From assembly GCA_030141605.1 (NCBI GenBank), contig JAQGDQ010002372.1, positions 310,001 through 374,000 of the forward strand: a stretch of 64,000 bases of DNA, written 5' to 3'. Positions 33,501 to 46,500 of the stretch are shown piece by piece. Made by a program: the position numbers and the translations under genes. The DNA comes from Tubiluchus corallicola (taxonomy: Eukaryota; Priapulida; Priapulimorpha; Priapulimorphida; Tubiluchidae). The notes under the pieces are model-generated. The model saw only the letters and a program-made list of their open reading frames with translations, had not been told where the DNA came from and ran no database searches. Every line of letters begins with the position of its first letter. Positions within the stretch are counted from its first letter, which is position 1.

Positions 33501-36500
33501 TGGACACACAACTACGAGTTAGTTCCAGCTGCATTTTGAAAAATTCTGTCTTGTAAAACTGTGTACCACACTGCACCAGAAAGTCACTTTCACACTGCAC
33601 ACTGTCTATACCATTGGCTTATTAGTGTGTATAGGCTTATAAGGTAATTTGGTATGTATATATTTGTCAGTCTATTACCATCGCCAAAATTAATGGTGAA
33701 AAGTTGGATAAACACCATGTGGAACACTCGTGCATTATTGACTATAAATCCATTTAATGAAAATTTTTTCCTGTTCCATTTTTACCTGAGCTATTTTTTC
33801 CTGCACCATTTTTTCCTGTGCCATTTTTACTGTGCCATTTTTACCCATGCCATTTTTACCGCATATTGGGTACTAACTAATGACTATCTCGTTAAGTCTT
33901 TAAGAAGGAAGTTTCAGAAAAGGTGACAAAATAATAAACATTCTAGAAGATGATAGTGAACACTTTTCTGAAAAGACTAACTGTTTCACGTCATTTTTTA
34001 TTTTTCCTGATACTTTACAGGAACCATTATGAGGTTATAGGCCATATATAAACACATTATTTCATTTAACCTCCAAAAGCATAATTACTTTCTGCCATAA
34101 ATGACAAGAGAGTCCCCAATGCGAAAATCTTTTGGTGTGTACCACTCAGAAATGTCACTATCTGTCACCTCCATTGCTATGGTGGGAAACAATGCTGTAA
34201 TTAGAATAAAGAAGTACATCAAAAACAAAAATTAGACACTGGTAATTAGTAATTTTAAGAAAACACTGAGATGTTTAAGCAACAAGTATTGGCTTACATG
34301 GAAGTTTTCCTCTGTTTTTTGCAAGTTTTTGCCTTCGCATCAGAACTGGAAAAGGGTCCCTTCCATTATTTGCTGAATGTTGTTCTCTAATTTCTACTGT
34401 GTCATCAACTAAATAGTACTAAATAGAAAAGAACAATAAATAAGAAACAAGTAAAATTATATTAAATGACATTAAATGAATGCCCACTAGTCCAAAGCAA
34501 TTTTTGTTAAATCAAGATGCATTACATAGACAAAAACAACAAAATTTCTCTTGAATTTAATTAGGTACTACCTTACAGAACTATCACATGCATGCAACAT
34601 TTTTTAATTAAGCTATATTGAAACTTATTAACTTACATGAAGAACACAAGGTCGTACTTCGCCAAACATGCTATCCCTATCATCCCAAACACAATAAAAT
34701 CGTAAAACTTTTCTATCCAATTCCAGAAACTGACGAGTTTTATCAAATGTTGAGGGTGTTTTGTAGTTAGCAATAGCAGTTCTCTTTGCACGTGCTGTTG
34801 TATATGGATCATCTGGGATCAGTTCAGGATCATTGAGTTCAATGCCCTCACTTGCCATGAATTCCTGCAAAAGCCGCACTAATAAAATGGAATAGTAGAC
34901 AACTTTTTACAGGTTTGCTTAATTAGTGTAAACTAAAGACAGACGATTCACTAATGATTGAGTATAAATGGAGAATCAGCGAGTCTCTGTGAGGTCTTAA
35001 AATGAATAAGATTAATTGTTCAAACTCCTACATAATACAAGATGCTCCCACATGGAGTAGGCAGTTGAGAGTGTAATGACAAACCACTTACAGAGCAGCA
35101 AAGATTTCCTAAAACGAGAGAGATTTATGGGGTGGCTTGCAGCCTGTCAATGAAGTTCAAACTACAGAGTCTGTGAGCGCATCCAGTGAAATTCGCGGGG
35201 TCAAAGCCTAGACTGCGAATGCGTTTTTATGCCATTCAGAAAATTTTGGAAGATTTAGGTACTCTTATAACTTATAAATTTTTACAGATCATCTGAAAAT
35301 GTCCAAGTATAATTTTAAATTTTATGACAAAGTCCTCAAACCCTAGACTTTAGGTTTTAGAAATTTCTAACACCAACAAAAAGCCAAAATCTTCGTAAGG
35401 CATCAGTGAGTAGCGTGGAGGGCTTCTTGACCTTGCAAAAAGCATTGATCTAATGACTGACAATGATAATAAAGTTTCCTTGTGTGACTAATTATTAGTG
35501 ATTATTAGTTATAATGTAAAGTTACACGAATTTTTATTTTTGTATTGCATTTCTGGATCACAATTTCACAAATCTTAAATATGCTAACATTTATCATATC
35601 ATATTAACTATCGTACTTCTGCTCACATATAACAATTTCTGATCATATTACATTGCCATAATCACTTAAATGCACATTCAACAACTCTATGAAATGACAC
35701 TTTCAGTAGCTGATGTTTGAAACCTACAAGTCTCAAAAAAAATCTCCAAGATCATTGCAGGCTTTTGCTTGTTTTTATAAATTGACAAAATAAGAAGTCT
35801 GCATAAAATTTCCATGATTTGTGAACAAAAAAAGTTATTATTTTAACAGATGTATCAAAATAATCCTATTTCATGTGTTCGTCAAGATTTACAAATGGTG
35901 GCAAACCCATTAATCAGAATTGAAGGTTTTAGCTACATTAGCCAGTGCTCAAATTGAGGGTGTATGGGGGTATACAATGTGTATATTATTGAAAAAGTAA
36001 ATGCAAGCAAAATTGAGTGCGAGTAGAACACACAATAAGACAAAATGAAAATGATAAATGAATGGTTATCAATTACCCATAAAAATTACCAATGAACTAT
36101 TGCTCAGATTTTAGATTTTTAGGTTTAGAAAATAACTTTTATTATATTTGTTGACCAAAACATGTAGCGAAAATGAGTTATAAAATAAGCGGAAAACTTT
36201 CTTACGAATACTCCCACATACCTTTCGGCTCAAAATACCCTTAAATGGTGTAAAATGCATTAACAACCGAAGCACTGCCACAAACTCTGCTGGGGAGACC
36301 CTATGCAGAGATCGGAAAACTCGGGCAAAGTGACAATTTTTTTAATTTTAATCAAGTTTGCTTATTCAAGTTCGCTTATTCTATTAACATTTTAAATGTG
36401 AGAGAATAACATGCTGGCCAGCAGAGCGGGATAACACTTGCAAATGTGGATGGCACACACACCGAATTGGGGTGTCTTGGTACATAGAAACTTACATGTT

Positions 36501-39500
36501 AAAATGTACAAGAAAATCAATGGTTTTCACATAGACAATCCCTAATGCTGTATCTCCAGTAAAATGTGAAACAGCTGCAAAATCCTGCAATTTCAGACAT
36601 GAAGATTTTACCAGACACAGATGAAACATGATGGAGTTAGGAAAGCACAGAAAGAGAGGAATCGGGCAAAATACCTTTGTCCAACCATCGCAGTCAACAA
36701 TATGAAACACTTTCCCATAAAAGACGACATTAATGCCAACATTAAAGTCTTTCCAGTGCCATGGAGTGCCGTCATCTAGTTTTGGAATTTTTTGTCGTTT
36801 TAACAACTTGCCCTGAAAATAAAACATTTGAATGTTGATGTAGTGGAAGTTCAGGGCAAATGAACAGAAAGGTGATTTTTGTAATGTAAGGATCAGGAAT
36901 AGTGTAACCTAACTACGTAAGAGCAAGCTTAACCCATTTACATTGAGGGCAATGTCTCTCTGCACCAATGTTAATTGAAAGTTCTTCCCTTAAATTTTCA
37001 GAACACTTCTCAGCTGGTTTAATTTTAGGAGTTTAAGATGACAAATCTCGGGACTCCACTCTAGCAACTGCTGCAATACACAGATTGGCAGTGCATGCAA
37101 AGCCAACCCTACCCAGCCCATTCCCGCAAAATGTTGCTCACTGACAGCAACTACAACATAAAATCTTCGACAATCCAAAAAAGCACAAAAATGCATACAT
37201 GTTTAGTAGCAATTTGTTAATTATTCCAATAATTGTTATAAACTTACCAGACTACCAGAAAATGCTAAGCAAATCACTTCAAAGAAGGATTCATTTATTT
37301 CATTTAAAAATATTAAGATTTTGTATGAAAGATTAAACATTGTTACCCTTTGACCAAAATGCTAGGCGCTAACAAAAAAAGACAATGGATGTACAAACGT
37401 GTTGTAAACTTATAGTTTTTTCATATACTGCAATAAAATTAGTTCATATGAAATTTATACATGATCAATCTAAGACTAAAGTCAGCAACAATATGGGTTT
37501 AAATGACATAAGGTACCCCAGCTATACTTTGTGAAAGGGTTCATCTCATATTCAATCTGATCCAGCAGCATATTTTTCTAAGTCTTTTTTTTGGTTTGGA
37601 GAAATAAATCTGACTCATTCTAACCTTTCCAGCCATTACATGTTGCACAATCATAAAATTCCTGTTTTATTGATAAACAAGCAGAATTAAAGCTAGTGCG
37701 GATGGAAAAAAGAATAAAAATAATACTAAGAATGTGCACTTGATTTTGATTCTCACAGTATAGTTCAATACATTCTCCAGCTATGTTTGTGAGTAACCTT
37801 TGTCAGCTTGTCAGTTGAAAATATAAAAGAAGCATTCGATTAGCCATTGCAACATAGATACACTAATTGATTTTTCCTAATCCCTCTATTACTTAAATCT
37901 TTCATTTCTTTTCTCATCACTTCAACATGGAAGAATTTTTTGCTTTTTCGCTTGTTTACAAAATTTAGTAAACAGTATGAAGTAGTTCACGACTGTAATC
38001 TAATTCATAGAATTACTAGACACAAACCAAGAGGCAAACCAAATATCGGCAAGCATAGTGTCAATTTTTTGTGCTAAGCATGTGGCGCCGTCTATTAATA
38101 AAAGAAAAAACACCATAACCTAACTGGTGGATACCTATTTTATAACGGTAGAGACTGTTCAATGTTCATTAAACTTTAATCACCTGTGGAATGCCACTAT
38201 TGATTACAGTGGGCTCATTAACGACAATGCTATCATCTTCCAGATAATAGTAAATGTTTACAGGGCGAATTCGCATTGTTTCCTCAGCAGCTTCAACAAC
38301 AGTTTCTGTGAAGTATGCATTAAATTTAAGAACCTAAAAAAATGAATTCAAACTTCAGCTCAAAAGAATATAATAAAATTAAGAATTATAAAGTTATTAA
38401 GTGGAACAAGGACTTTGAAATCAATATGGATTTATATGTCCAATATTGCAATTATCATAATTTAAAGGCAATAAAAGTTGACATGCTGGTTAAAAGAGTA
38501 AAAATGACTAAAAAAATCAATAGTCAGAAAAGTGGAAGACAAAAGTTATTTAAAAATTGTATAGTGTTTTAAAGAAAATACTACACGTCATAATACGTGT
38601 CACATGTAGTGAAACACATTACGTAAAACCTGAATAAAATGTACCTTTTTGTCAAATACGAAATGGGCTGGCAAGAACTGTGTTTGAGGAACTAACTGAG
38701 AAATTTGACCTGGCCCTGCTCTGTAAGCTGCTGCAGAACGTGGTCCTGCAGCTGAAAGTGTCTTTGTTGCCCTTGCACCAATTTCATACACATATTCTGG
38801 ATGCTCTGGAAGATTCTTGTCGGCTGCTTCAGATATAGATTTTGCTTTCAAAGGCTCACCACCAATGCCAGATTTTGGAGCATTACGCATTGGATACCCA
38901 TTCACATATCCAAGAGATTGTTGTCGATGAAATGCCATTTTCTAAAAAATTGGTCGTTGCAACTAATTATAAGAATCGGTGAAACTTGGGACTTGGCACA
39001 ATCAAAGAAACTTGCATACACATCTATTATATTGTAATATATACTACTAAGTGATAAACTGTTACAATGTTCATGAAAAACTGAACCAAATAACCAGCTG
39101 ACTACACAATCTTTTACATCATTACATACATGCAGAATGTTACCTTTATGCATAGGTGCACACTACACACTATGCATACTATGTAGTAACTACTAAATTA
39201 GTCAGAAGACCCATAGGCCTGCACAGACATAGTAAGCCTATTAGCATATTTTCATGTTTAAGATCATGATTGAAGCAATGGTAACAGATTAGTAGGCTAC
39301 TAAATTAGGAAAAAGTTTAGCGTTAAATTAAATAAAGACAGTGATCAAGTGTGAAGTGAAGCAGATTATACGAGTACACTACAATAATTGCAAGGCAAAC
39401 AAAAACCGAATCACTGTAAAACATCAATGAAGTATATAAATGTTAGTTACAACTTGAAGTTTTAAACTGCATGTGCTTTTGAAGAATTAACAATTTACAT

Positions 39501-39598
39501 AACGCCCGCCTTGTGGCATTTTGGAAATTTAGAAAAACAAACAAACTTACGCTAGGGTCTTTAAAACTGTAACCTGGCAGTTTTGGCATCTCCTCCAT
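28637..39598 (-). CDS. EFHC1, EF-hand domain-containing axonemal protein (three DM10 domains)
   Basis: Complete gene on the minus strand with 15 coding exons: 39598-39551, 38941-38645, 38333-38184, 36812-36675, 34864-34637, 34418-34298, 34194-34089, 32588-32465, 31753-31613, 31381-31270, 31079-30897, 30537-30465, 29832-29719, 29385-29292, 28717-28637. All junctions have GT/AG sites and matching phases, giving about 669 residues (human EFHC1 is 640). The start [14 protein letters not shown] and the strings [21 protein letters not shown] and [18 protein letters not shown] are diagnostic of EFHC1 rather than a generic DM10 protein. EFHC1 is a microtubule inner protein of axonemal doublets, needed for ciliary motility (family knowledge). 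The gene appears intact. The shared promoter with PHLPP holds an X-box-like site, which fits a ciliary role. Confidence 0.92.
28852..28927. repeat. (TA)n microsatellite
   Basis: TA-rich run with TTTATATA interruptions, inside the last EFHC1 intron. Confidence 0.9.
30897..31753 (-). CDS. EFHC1 exons 9-11: third DM10 domain
   Basis: Exon 9 gives [18 protein letters not shown] and [10 protein letters not shown]. Exon 10 gives [20 protein letters not shown] and [12 protein letters not shown]. Exon 11 gives [40 protein letters not shown] and EYVVKYVE. The [12 protein letters not shown] string is characteristic of the third DM10 of EFHC proteins. Confidence 0.9.
31828..31855. repeat. (AAT)n microsatellite
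   Basis: About nine TAA/AAT units in the intron between EFHC1 exons 8 and 9. Confidence 0.9.
32465..34864 (-). CDS. EFHC1 exons 5-8: linker and second DM10 domain
   Basis: Exon 5 gives [19 protein letters not shown] and [20 protein letters not shown]. Exon 6 gives [20 protein letters not shown] and [12 protein letters not shown]. Exon 7 gives [20 protein letters not shown]. Exon 8 gives [19 protein letters not shown]. Internal junctions are phase 0, 1, 2 and 0 in order. The 1.5-kb intron before exon 8 carries the foldback repeat at 33079-33860. Confidence 0.9.
33079..33860. mobile_element. Foldback/MITE-like element with tandem-repeat inverted ends
   Basis: The left end (33079-33155) is a tandem array of units like GGTAAAAATGGCACA. 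The right end (33766-33860) is the same array inverted (CCTGTGCCATTTTTAC units). The 600-bp centre has no transposase-like frame; the 95-codon frame at 33126-33413 is not recognisable. A telomere-like TTAGGGTTAGGGTTA lies just inside the left end (33172-33186). A GTTAGTG...CACTAAC hairpin (33046-33072) abuts the left end. The element sits in the intron between EFHC1 exons 7 and 8. A related array lies at 23349-23406, so it is a family, probably mobilised in trans. Confidence 0.6.
33172..33186 (+). repeat. Interstitial telomere-like TTAGGG repeat
   Basis: Two and a half perfect TTAGGG units (the metazoan telomere motif) inside the foldback element. Too short to mark a chromosome fusion by itself. 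Confidence 0.6.
36675..38941 (-). CDS. EFHC1 exons 2-4: N-terminal region and first DM10 domain
   Basis: Exon 2 gives [20 protein letters not shown] and later [11 protein letters not shown]. Exon 3 continues [18 protein letters not shown], then [14 protein letters not shown] and NSGIPQ. Exon 4 gives [15 protein letters not shown], then [19 protein letters not shown] and [10 protein letters not shown]. This is a full DM10 module running from FDKK-VLKF to the VDCD-x-x-T end, with all junctions in phase 0. Confidence 0.9.
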
Positions 39599-39992
39599 GG
39601 TCGTCTTACTTTAGCTTATTGTCCTAAATTCCACGTGTTTCTTTATCAAATTTTGCAAATTTACAATTTTTGTCAAATTTTAAGTATAAAAGTGTGCAAA
39701 CAGCACTGCGACAACAGAATATTACTTTAGCTCTGTTGCCAATGACGCGTTTCTGTGTTTGTATAATTGACGTATGCTGGAACTCGGTGCGCATGCTCAA
39801 TAGATTTTAGCAGGCGGGTTGCCTTTGCTAGTTTGCCATAGTTAATGCTGGTGCAAGCGACCAAGCGTTAGGCTGACAAGTTTAACAGGTTGCAAAAGCA
39901 TAACCGTGTCGGCAATGGACGGATTGATGTTTTGATATCATGTTCATAGAGAAAAATCGCTGTTTAATTCCAATGAGAGTTTTTGTGATAAA
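39599..39992. promoter_or_regulatory. Shared bidirectional promoter region EFHC1 / PHLPP
   Basis: The two start codons face away from each other with only 394 bp between them. The interval is richer in GC and CpG than its surroundings (for example GACGCG, TCGGTGCGCATGC, GCGACCAAGCG) and contains two GTTGCC half sites (39735, 39818) plus an X-box-like site. No TATA box is evident at a sensible place. Shared promoter use is inferred from spacing alone. Confidence 0.55.
39832..39845. promoter_or_regulatory. X-box-like (RFX factor) site
   Basis: TTTGCCATAGTTAA matches the core of the RFX X-box (GTTGCCATRGNAAC-type) over TTGCCATAG, with a weak second half. RFX factors activate ciliary genes such as EFHC1. 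A single imperfect match in AT-rich DNA is modest evidence. Confidence 0.3.
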
Positions 39993-40005
39993 ATGGATCG
40001 AATAG
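39973..40005 (+). promoter_or_regulatory. Upstream ORF overlapping the PHLPP start codon
   Basis: An ATG 20 nt upstream of the PHLPP ATG opens a 10-codon frame (MRVFVIKWIE) in another phase that ends at TAG 40003-40005, past the main start. If transcribed, it would reduce initiation at the PHLPP ATG. Confidence 0.45.
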
Positions 40006-40593
40006 AGAAAGACAGCATTAGATCACAGTATTCTATGCTCAGTTATAAAGTGCGCTCGGGTCAGAACTGGTGGAAAGAGTTTATGGGCGAAAAGGGTATC
40101 GACTCTGTTTCTCGTAGCTCAAGTAGCAGATCACCAGAAAGTCGCAATATAGGACAAATAGAAGATGATATTGATAACTGGGAAATAAGTGAAAATTATG
40201 AGAAAGATAGGTCTCCTACGAGTAGTAGCAGTTCTTCGTTTTCTCGAACACATTCACAAGGTACTGAGCGCCAGTTTGAGGCTGAACATTGGCTGGGAGA
40301 CACCAACCATGGTTATATCCGTGTTTATGATCCAGACACAAGCGTTTTGAAGTCTCGTTGTATACCGTGTTCACTGAGTACGACGGCACATCAGATTTGT
40401 CTAAAACTTAACGCATTGTCAAATGCTCTGCACATTCAGTACAATGGCGGGACCATTAAACGGTTAGAGCCGTATGACCACCCCCTTGCTCTTCAAAATG
40501 AATATCTGACGAGACTTGGTTATACCGACATTTGTAGGATACAAGAGGTTGGACAAAGCAAAGAACTAGGCTACTTAATTCGATTTTATGTTG
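39993..40593 (+). CDS. PHLPP exon 1: Ser-rich N terminus and RA-like region
   Basis: 601 nt, phase-1 donor (GTTG|GTAGGT). Starts MDRIEKDSIRSQYSMLSYKV and has two Ser-rich runs (SVSRSSSSRSPES, SPTSSSSSSFSRTHS). From about residue 108 there is a compact segment: GYIRVYDPDTSVLKSRCIP, CLKLNALSNALHIQYNGGTI and YTDICRIQEVGQSKELGYLI. This fits the Ras-association-like ubiquitin fold reported at the N terminus of PHLPP proteins. The frame runs past the donor to a stop at 40625, but splicing to exon 2 restores the PH domain. Confidence 0.8.
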
Positions 40594-43500
40594 GTAGGTA
40601 TAAAGTGATGTTATCATGGCATTAAGAATTCCGGCAAAGTTTTATCATTCGATGAGTTCATTTATGAAGCCTCTTTAAATATTAGAACTTCCGAATTTTA
40701 AACGTGTAATAATTACTTAGTAATATGTTGCTGTAGCTGTACTGTACTAGTTAGCAGCATTCTGTACACCAGGCTTGTATCATGCCAGGATAATAGAATG
40801 GCCTGCTCTACATTTATTTTATTATAGTTGGCCATAAAAATATCTAAGCAGTTTACAATTACAATACTTTGTGTGTATGTAAGTGTAAGTTCTTTTTCTG
40901 GGTACAAGGTACCCAAGTGAGCAATGTGGAGTTTAATTTTGAATAATTTGGAAACTTTGCAACCTGTTTTGCATGCTAAACAAGAAAAATTCCTGTTGTC
41001 TGTCTTGGCACACATATAAGACAATTATTCTCGAACAAGGAACCATTGTTCGTTAACGTTGGCGAGTGCTTGTTTTGCCCTTCGGCAATAACTTTCTACC
41101 ACTTCATGGACAGCAAAAACTTAGCCAAGCATCTGAGAAAAACATAATTTTAACTACAGAAATTTTTTAATGTTCGTTTGGGGAACACATATGACAGTAT
41201 GTTGCTCATATTATGTAGCATGCAGCAGTTAACATACTTAGCATGTAATAGTACATAAATACCCAAAGCAATAATTATACACCAATGAAATGAAACAAAA
41301 TTATTTAACAAAAAGGCCAAGATAAGGAAAAATCAAAAATGCTCTACGTGAGCTGTTTTGGCTTTTAAAAATAACTCCTTCAACTAATATGCTGCTGCTT
41401 TTGGGTGCAAAGGTTTCAGTTATAAATCTATAATCTAACAGTACAAGCTAAGAAATAAACAAAAAAGTGAAGAAAAAACATTTCGTAAAATGACAAAATC
41501 GCGGTTCGCAAACAAACAGTTATTTTGAATTGTTTATATTTTAAAAGAAAAATTATGTATACAGCTATTAATTGTCTATCATCATACCTGGGGTCGTTTA
41601 ATTGTGTATGTACTGTACACATTGCCCAGCTTAAAATGTTTGATTGGTTGACATTTGCCGTCACCCATAAGTAGGATGTAAGTCACGAACTATCAGGAAG
41701 ATAGCTATCATTAATCCTGTGAATGTTTTTAGTTTTGTTTCATGCCTCGCCAGCTACGGGCCCTTATTACTTGAAATAATCTGTAATGAACAGTTTTTTG
41801 TAATCTGAAGCTAGTGTCGCAATAAGCACCCTGATTTCCTACTGATCTCACTTGACTGTTCTGTAAAACAATTACTCAAACCAATTGGTGAAATAAAAGA
41901 CACACAAAACGCTATATAAGAAGATGTGATTGAAATTAGGAAAAAACAAAATGATTTAGGCAGAAAATACTCAAACATTAAGAAACAGAAAAAAGCACTG
42001 ACCGAGCAAGTTAGAAAACTCTCAGGACTTACATTAGAGATATTAGAAAAAGAAAAATGTGCCAAAAATATCGTAGTTTTTGGGCTAGCTGAACCCGAAG
42101 CGGATGGTGACCAAAGTGATATAGGGAATGTAATCACATCATTGATGACATCAAAGCGAGCGTACAGACCACGCCCTGTACTAGTACAGCTGTATTCAAG
42201 CAGTGAGGCAACAAGCACTGTTCGGGGCAAAGAGACTGAAAGATGCGAGTGCGCAGTACAGACGTGTCTTTATCAGTCCAAATACAAGCCCCACAGTGCA
42301 GAAGGAGCATCAAAGCCTATTGAAGGTGTTAAAAGATGAGAAAAGCAAAGTTGAAAATGAACTTGAGAATTGACTGGAAAAATAAATGTGTTCAATGAAA
42401 CAACGAAACAATAATATTTTCTATACTCAGGTTTTTTTAATAACAGGGTAGATGCGCACAATAACAATGCTAAGCTACTGTCATGGAACATACACTCAGT
42501 GACTGATAAATGTGAGAACATGTTCGATAAAGTTATCACCTTGTTTTGCTTGCATGATATCATTTGTTTGCAAGAAATTAGCACTTATTGTTTTACTATC
42601 CCCAGTTTTAATGTACTAATACGTAGCAAATATAGCAACAAACGTACTATTAAAGGTGGTATTTTTGTATATCTTAGGCAATAATATTTCTGATTATGTA
42701 ATATTTGTAGATGATTCAACCCCTTGTCAAATGTGGTTAAGACTGCAATAGCCTGGCTAACATTCTTATTTGCTTCTGCTATGTTACAAGGCACAACTAT
42801 TGAAGCACAAGAGAATAATGAGAAGTACTTTATAATTGGTGATCTAAATGTAAGATGTGGTCAATGTAGAAATATACTGACAGAAGGGAACCAATGGAGG
42901 TATGCACATAATCCTGATATAAGAAGGAACACAACAGGCACGCGACTTTTGCAACTATGTAGGGATAATCACTTGATCCCCCTTAATCATTTAGTAACAT
43001 GTAACAGCTATGGTGATGGTTTGACGTTTAGGAAGCGCCAGAATTGGATATCCCAGCTAGACTTCCAATTGATGGAGTAACTTCCATTGTCTTATGTTGA
43101 ACTTGTGATGATAAACTTCGAAGTTTTTGTGCTCGGCAGGATATCGACTTATCACAATATGAGTCTGTCATATATCCAACAAGATGGGATATCGACGACC
43201 TATGTCAGAATGCCAAAGACATCAAATATGATTCTGCAACCAAATGTAGAATACAAAACGATACTTCAAGTAGACGAGCAGCAAACGCGAGATGCATTAA
43301 TTTATTAAAATCTGGTAATATGAAGGCAATATGATGTGCTGTGGATGATGACCTATTCACACCAGATGAAGTCAATAATACTATCATTAGTCTAAAACCC
43401 AACAAGTCGCCAGGCTGTGATAGTGGTAATGATATTATTGATCAAGTGTGTATCTGCACTATGGATTACGTTTATGACTGCATGTTTTAATACGGTACTT

Positions 43501-46500
43501 TCATCAGTTTACTACCCTAATAATTGGACTAAAACAAAGTTGGTAGTCTTGCAGAAAGGCAGTCGTCATGACTGCAATAACTACCATGGTATCTCGATTT
43601 TGGACTTATGTCCATAGATATTTGACGGACTGATTAATACTCTCTTACAGCTCTGGTGGCAGCCTGGCCCAGAACAGGCTGGTGGAGAAAAAGAAAGAGG
43701 CTGTTTAGAACAAGCAGTTACGTTGCGCTTACTAACAGATTCAGCAAAAATAATACGATGCAAATTGTACATTGTATTCATCGATTTTGCTAAGGTGTAT
43801 GGCATCGTATCAATGCACAAACTCATTCAAGAATTAGTGAAATTAGGATGTCGTCAAACAATAACACGTAAATCCAGGCCATGTACATGAAAACTATGCA
43901 GCGCGTTAGGCTCTAGCTTGGTTACTAGTAAAATAGGTGTAAGACAGGCTGCGTCCTCGCGCAGCATGTTCGTGTTCACGTTATTCATCAATCCTTTGAT
44001 AAAAAGATTGGCTATAGTTCGGGATGACGATTTCTTGCCAAACAGACACGGTCTGTTAATGATGGTCAACTCTGTACTACTGCCTGTTCAAGAGAGCGCT
44101 GCATAGAAAAACCCACTATATTGAAGTCTTTTTGCGTTGAGCATGGTCTCGTAGTTAACGAGTTAAAGACGATGTTTCTTGTTATTACATTGCAATGGTG
44201 AATAAAATGACCGCATGCCTATAATCGTTGAAAACTTACAAGCAAACTGGTGCTATAGCTACATCTACTTAGGCACAGTTTCTTTGTGCCGGCGGAAAAT
44301 TGGCTCAGGCAATTGTGATTCAAAATAAGGAAAAACTTAACCACGAACTGAAATACGTAGCATTTGTCCGTAAGAACTTCTCCTGTCCAAGTATGGACTA
44401 AACAGACTTTGTTAAAAGCAGCTATATTATCTAGGCTTTTGTACAGCTGCGAGATATAGCTGTCCAATGATATAAGAAAATTGTCTTAATTGTGCACATC
44501 TGGAATTAAAAACTGCCTTGGAGTGCGCAAGGCAGTTCAAAATGACCTATCCCTTCTCGAGTTAGATATGCCATCGGCAGAGGCATACATTAAGAGCCAG
44601 CACTACAGGTTTTTTACTAAGATGTTCAGTAATCCTGGTAAGCATCCTATATTAATGTATACGATAAATAAATGTCAGGCAATTTCTCTGTATGCGTACA
44701 TCAACAGCATCATCACTCTGAGAAGAGACCCTGCAACTGAGGATAAACAAAACAAAGTGCAAGAATTGTGTGTGTTAACCTCTAGTAGGATAGTTACATA
44801 CAGACTTTTGAATGAGGATTTATTTAGTTGGTCTATATATTCAAATAGTGCGGCGCCTGTTCAAAAACTCGAAAGAATTTCCCGGACAAAGGCCAGAATA
44901 TCAGGTCATAAATTGGCTACTGAAAGTGGCAAGTGAAAAATATACCTAGGCACAGGAGCTTTTGCGACTGCCCTACTAACGAAACCAAGGCCTGATCAAG
45001 ACCAAGAACTTGTTTTCTGCAATTGAGCGAAGACTGACCTGGTCAGACCACTACCGTGGTTCTCTGATATTGATGTGGCATCGATCAGTTCTATATTCAG
45101 GCATAGCAGTAGCCAAACTGTTGTGAACTATATTCGCCACTGCCTTAAATGTTTTGCACAATGTTTTGCACATTGTTTCTTGTAGGACTGGTAGTATAAT
45201 GTAAAATACGTTAATTATATTGCGACACTCAGTTTAATCCCATTTTAGCACTTTTACGATCGGCAATGTATAAATGTTTTGGAGAAAATGGGGTCGTTTG
45301 TGTGTCTTAATGTGTTGTTTTCTCTGCATCTACCCCGATTAAGTATAATAATAGTTGTTAGTCAATAAGTTACTTACTTGCTTATTGTTTACAAATTAAT
45401 GTTTATTATGTAACAACATGTGTAGCCAGAGTGTAACCAATCGATGAATAAAATTTCACATTGAAACAACATTGTTGTGTGTATCACTGGATTTAGAAAC
45501 TTTTAAAACATCTACAGGACTCTGTATGGGGTGAAATTTACCATAAATGCTATCTGCGCTGCCGAGGTTGTTTAGCGTGAAGTTTTCAAGTAGCAGACTA
45601 GCATCTTAGATAGGCAACGATAATAGAACATAACACTTCAAGGAAGCTAATAAATGAAGTTCAATAGATAACATCGGTTTGTGTGGTTTTTGCAGCACCC
45701 GTTTATCAGACCTGCCTGATGCATTATTTTTTCTGCAGCTATTTCTTATTGATTTTTTATACGCAGCTATTCCTCAAGTGGATAACGCATAAGGCATTCC
45801 GAATGTTTGGTAAACAGCCGCGTAACGCATATGCGTTCCGGAACACCTCAGAACAAGTGAAGTTTTTGAAAAATTGACGTAGCTTAATTCACAAGCAATA
45901 ATACAAAACAATTTACAAAGTAACAAGCTTATAAATTAAAGAACTTACACATGCAATTATCAGTTATCAATTTTCGTAAGAACTGATTATGTATATACAA
46001 TTAGTTATGCTTCGTGTTGATATCACAAAAACACTAATTATGCTGAAATCTTGTGAATTGTGAATCAATGTTTTTTTTCAGGAAAACCGACTCAAGATGG
46101 GACGTTTTCACGAAACAATGTTTCTGGTCAACTGTATGTTCGAAAAGGCAAAGTATTTCATCAGTGGGCCAAACGGTTTGTTGCCTTGTCTGGTACCAGA
46201 CTTCTTGTATATCCTGGTAAGCGATTAACACAAAGCTTGTTATAGTTGTTAGCTATCTGTTGAAAAACTTTACGACGGGTTTATCTACATATCTGAACTT
46301 CTGCTTCTTTGACCTGAAAACCACTAATTTAGTCAAATATAGCTAAAATAAACTGCCAATATAAGAAGTTTGCAACAAAATGAACTTTTATCCTGCTGGG
46401 CGAATTTGCAGCACAACGAATATAACAGTATAATTGTATTACCACGAAGACAATTGTCTTCTTCATGCAATCATTGGCAGCGTAATGATTATACAAGTGT

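Noticed and set aside
38342-38572. 76-codon plus-strand frame starting [12 protein letters not shown]
   Set aside because: It lies in an EFHC1 intron on the opposite strand, is very AT-rich with Lys/Asn-dominated composition, and has no recognisable domain.
40594-40625. PHLPP exon 1 as a complete 210-residue gene
   Set aside because: A strong donor at 40594 joins in phase 1 to a PH-domain exon, so the stop at 40625 is intronic.
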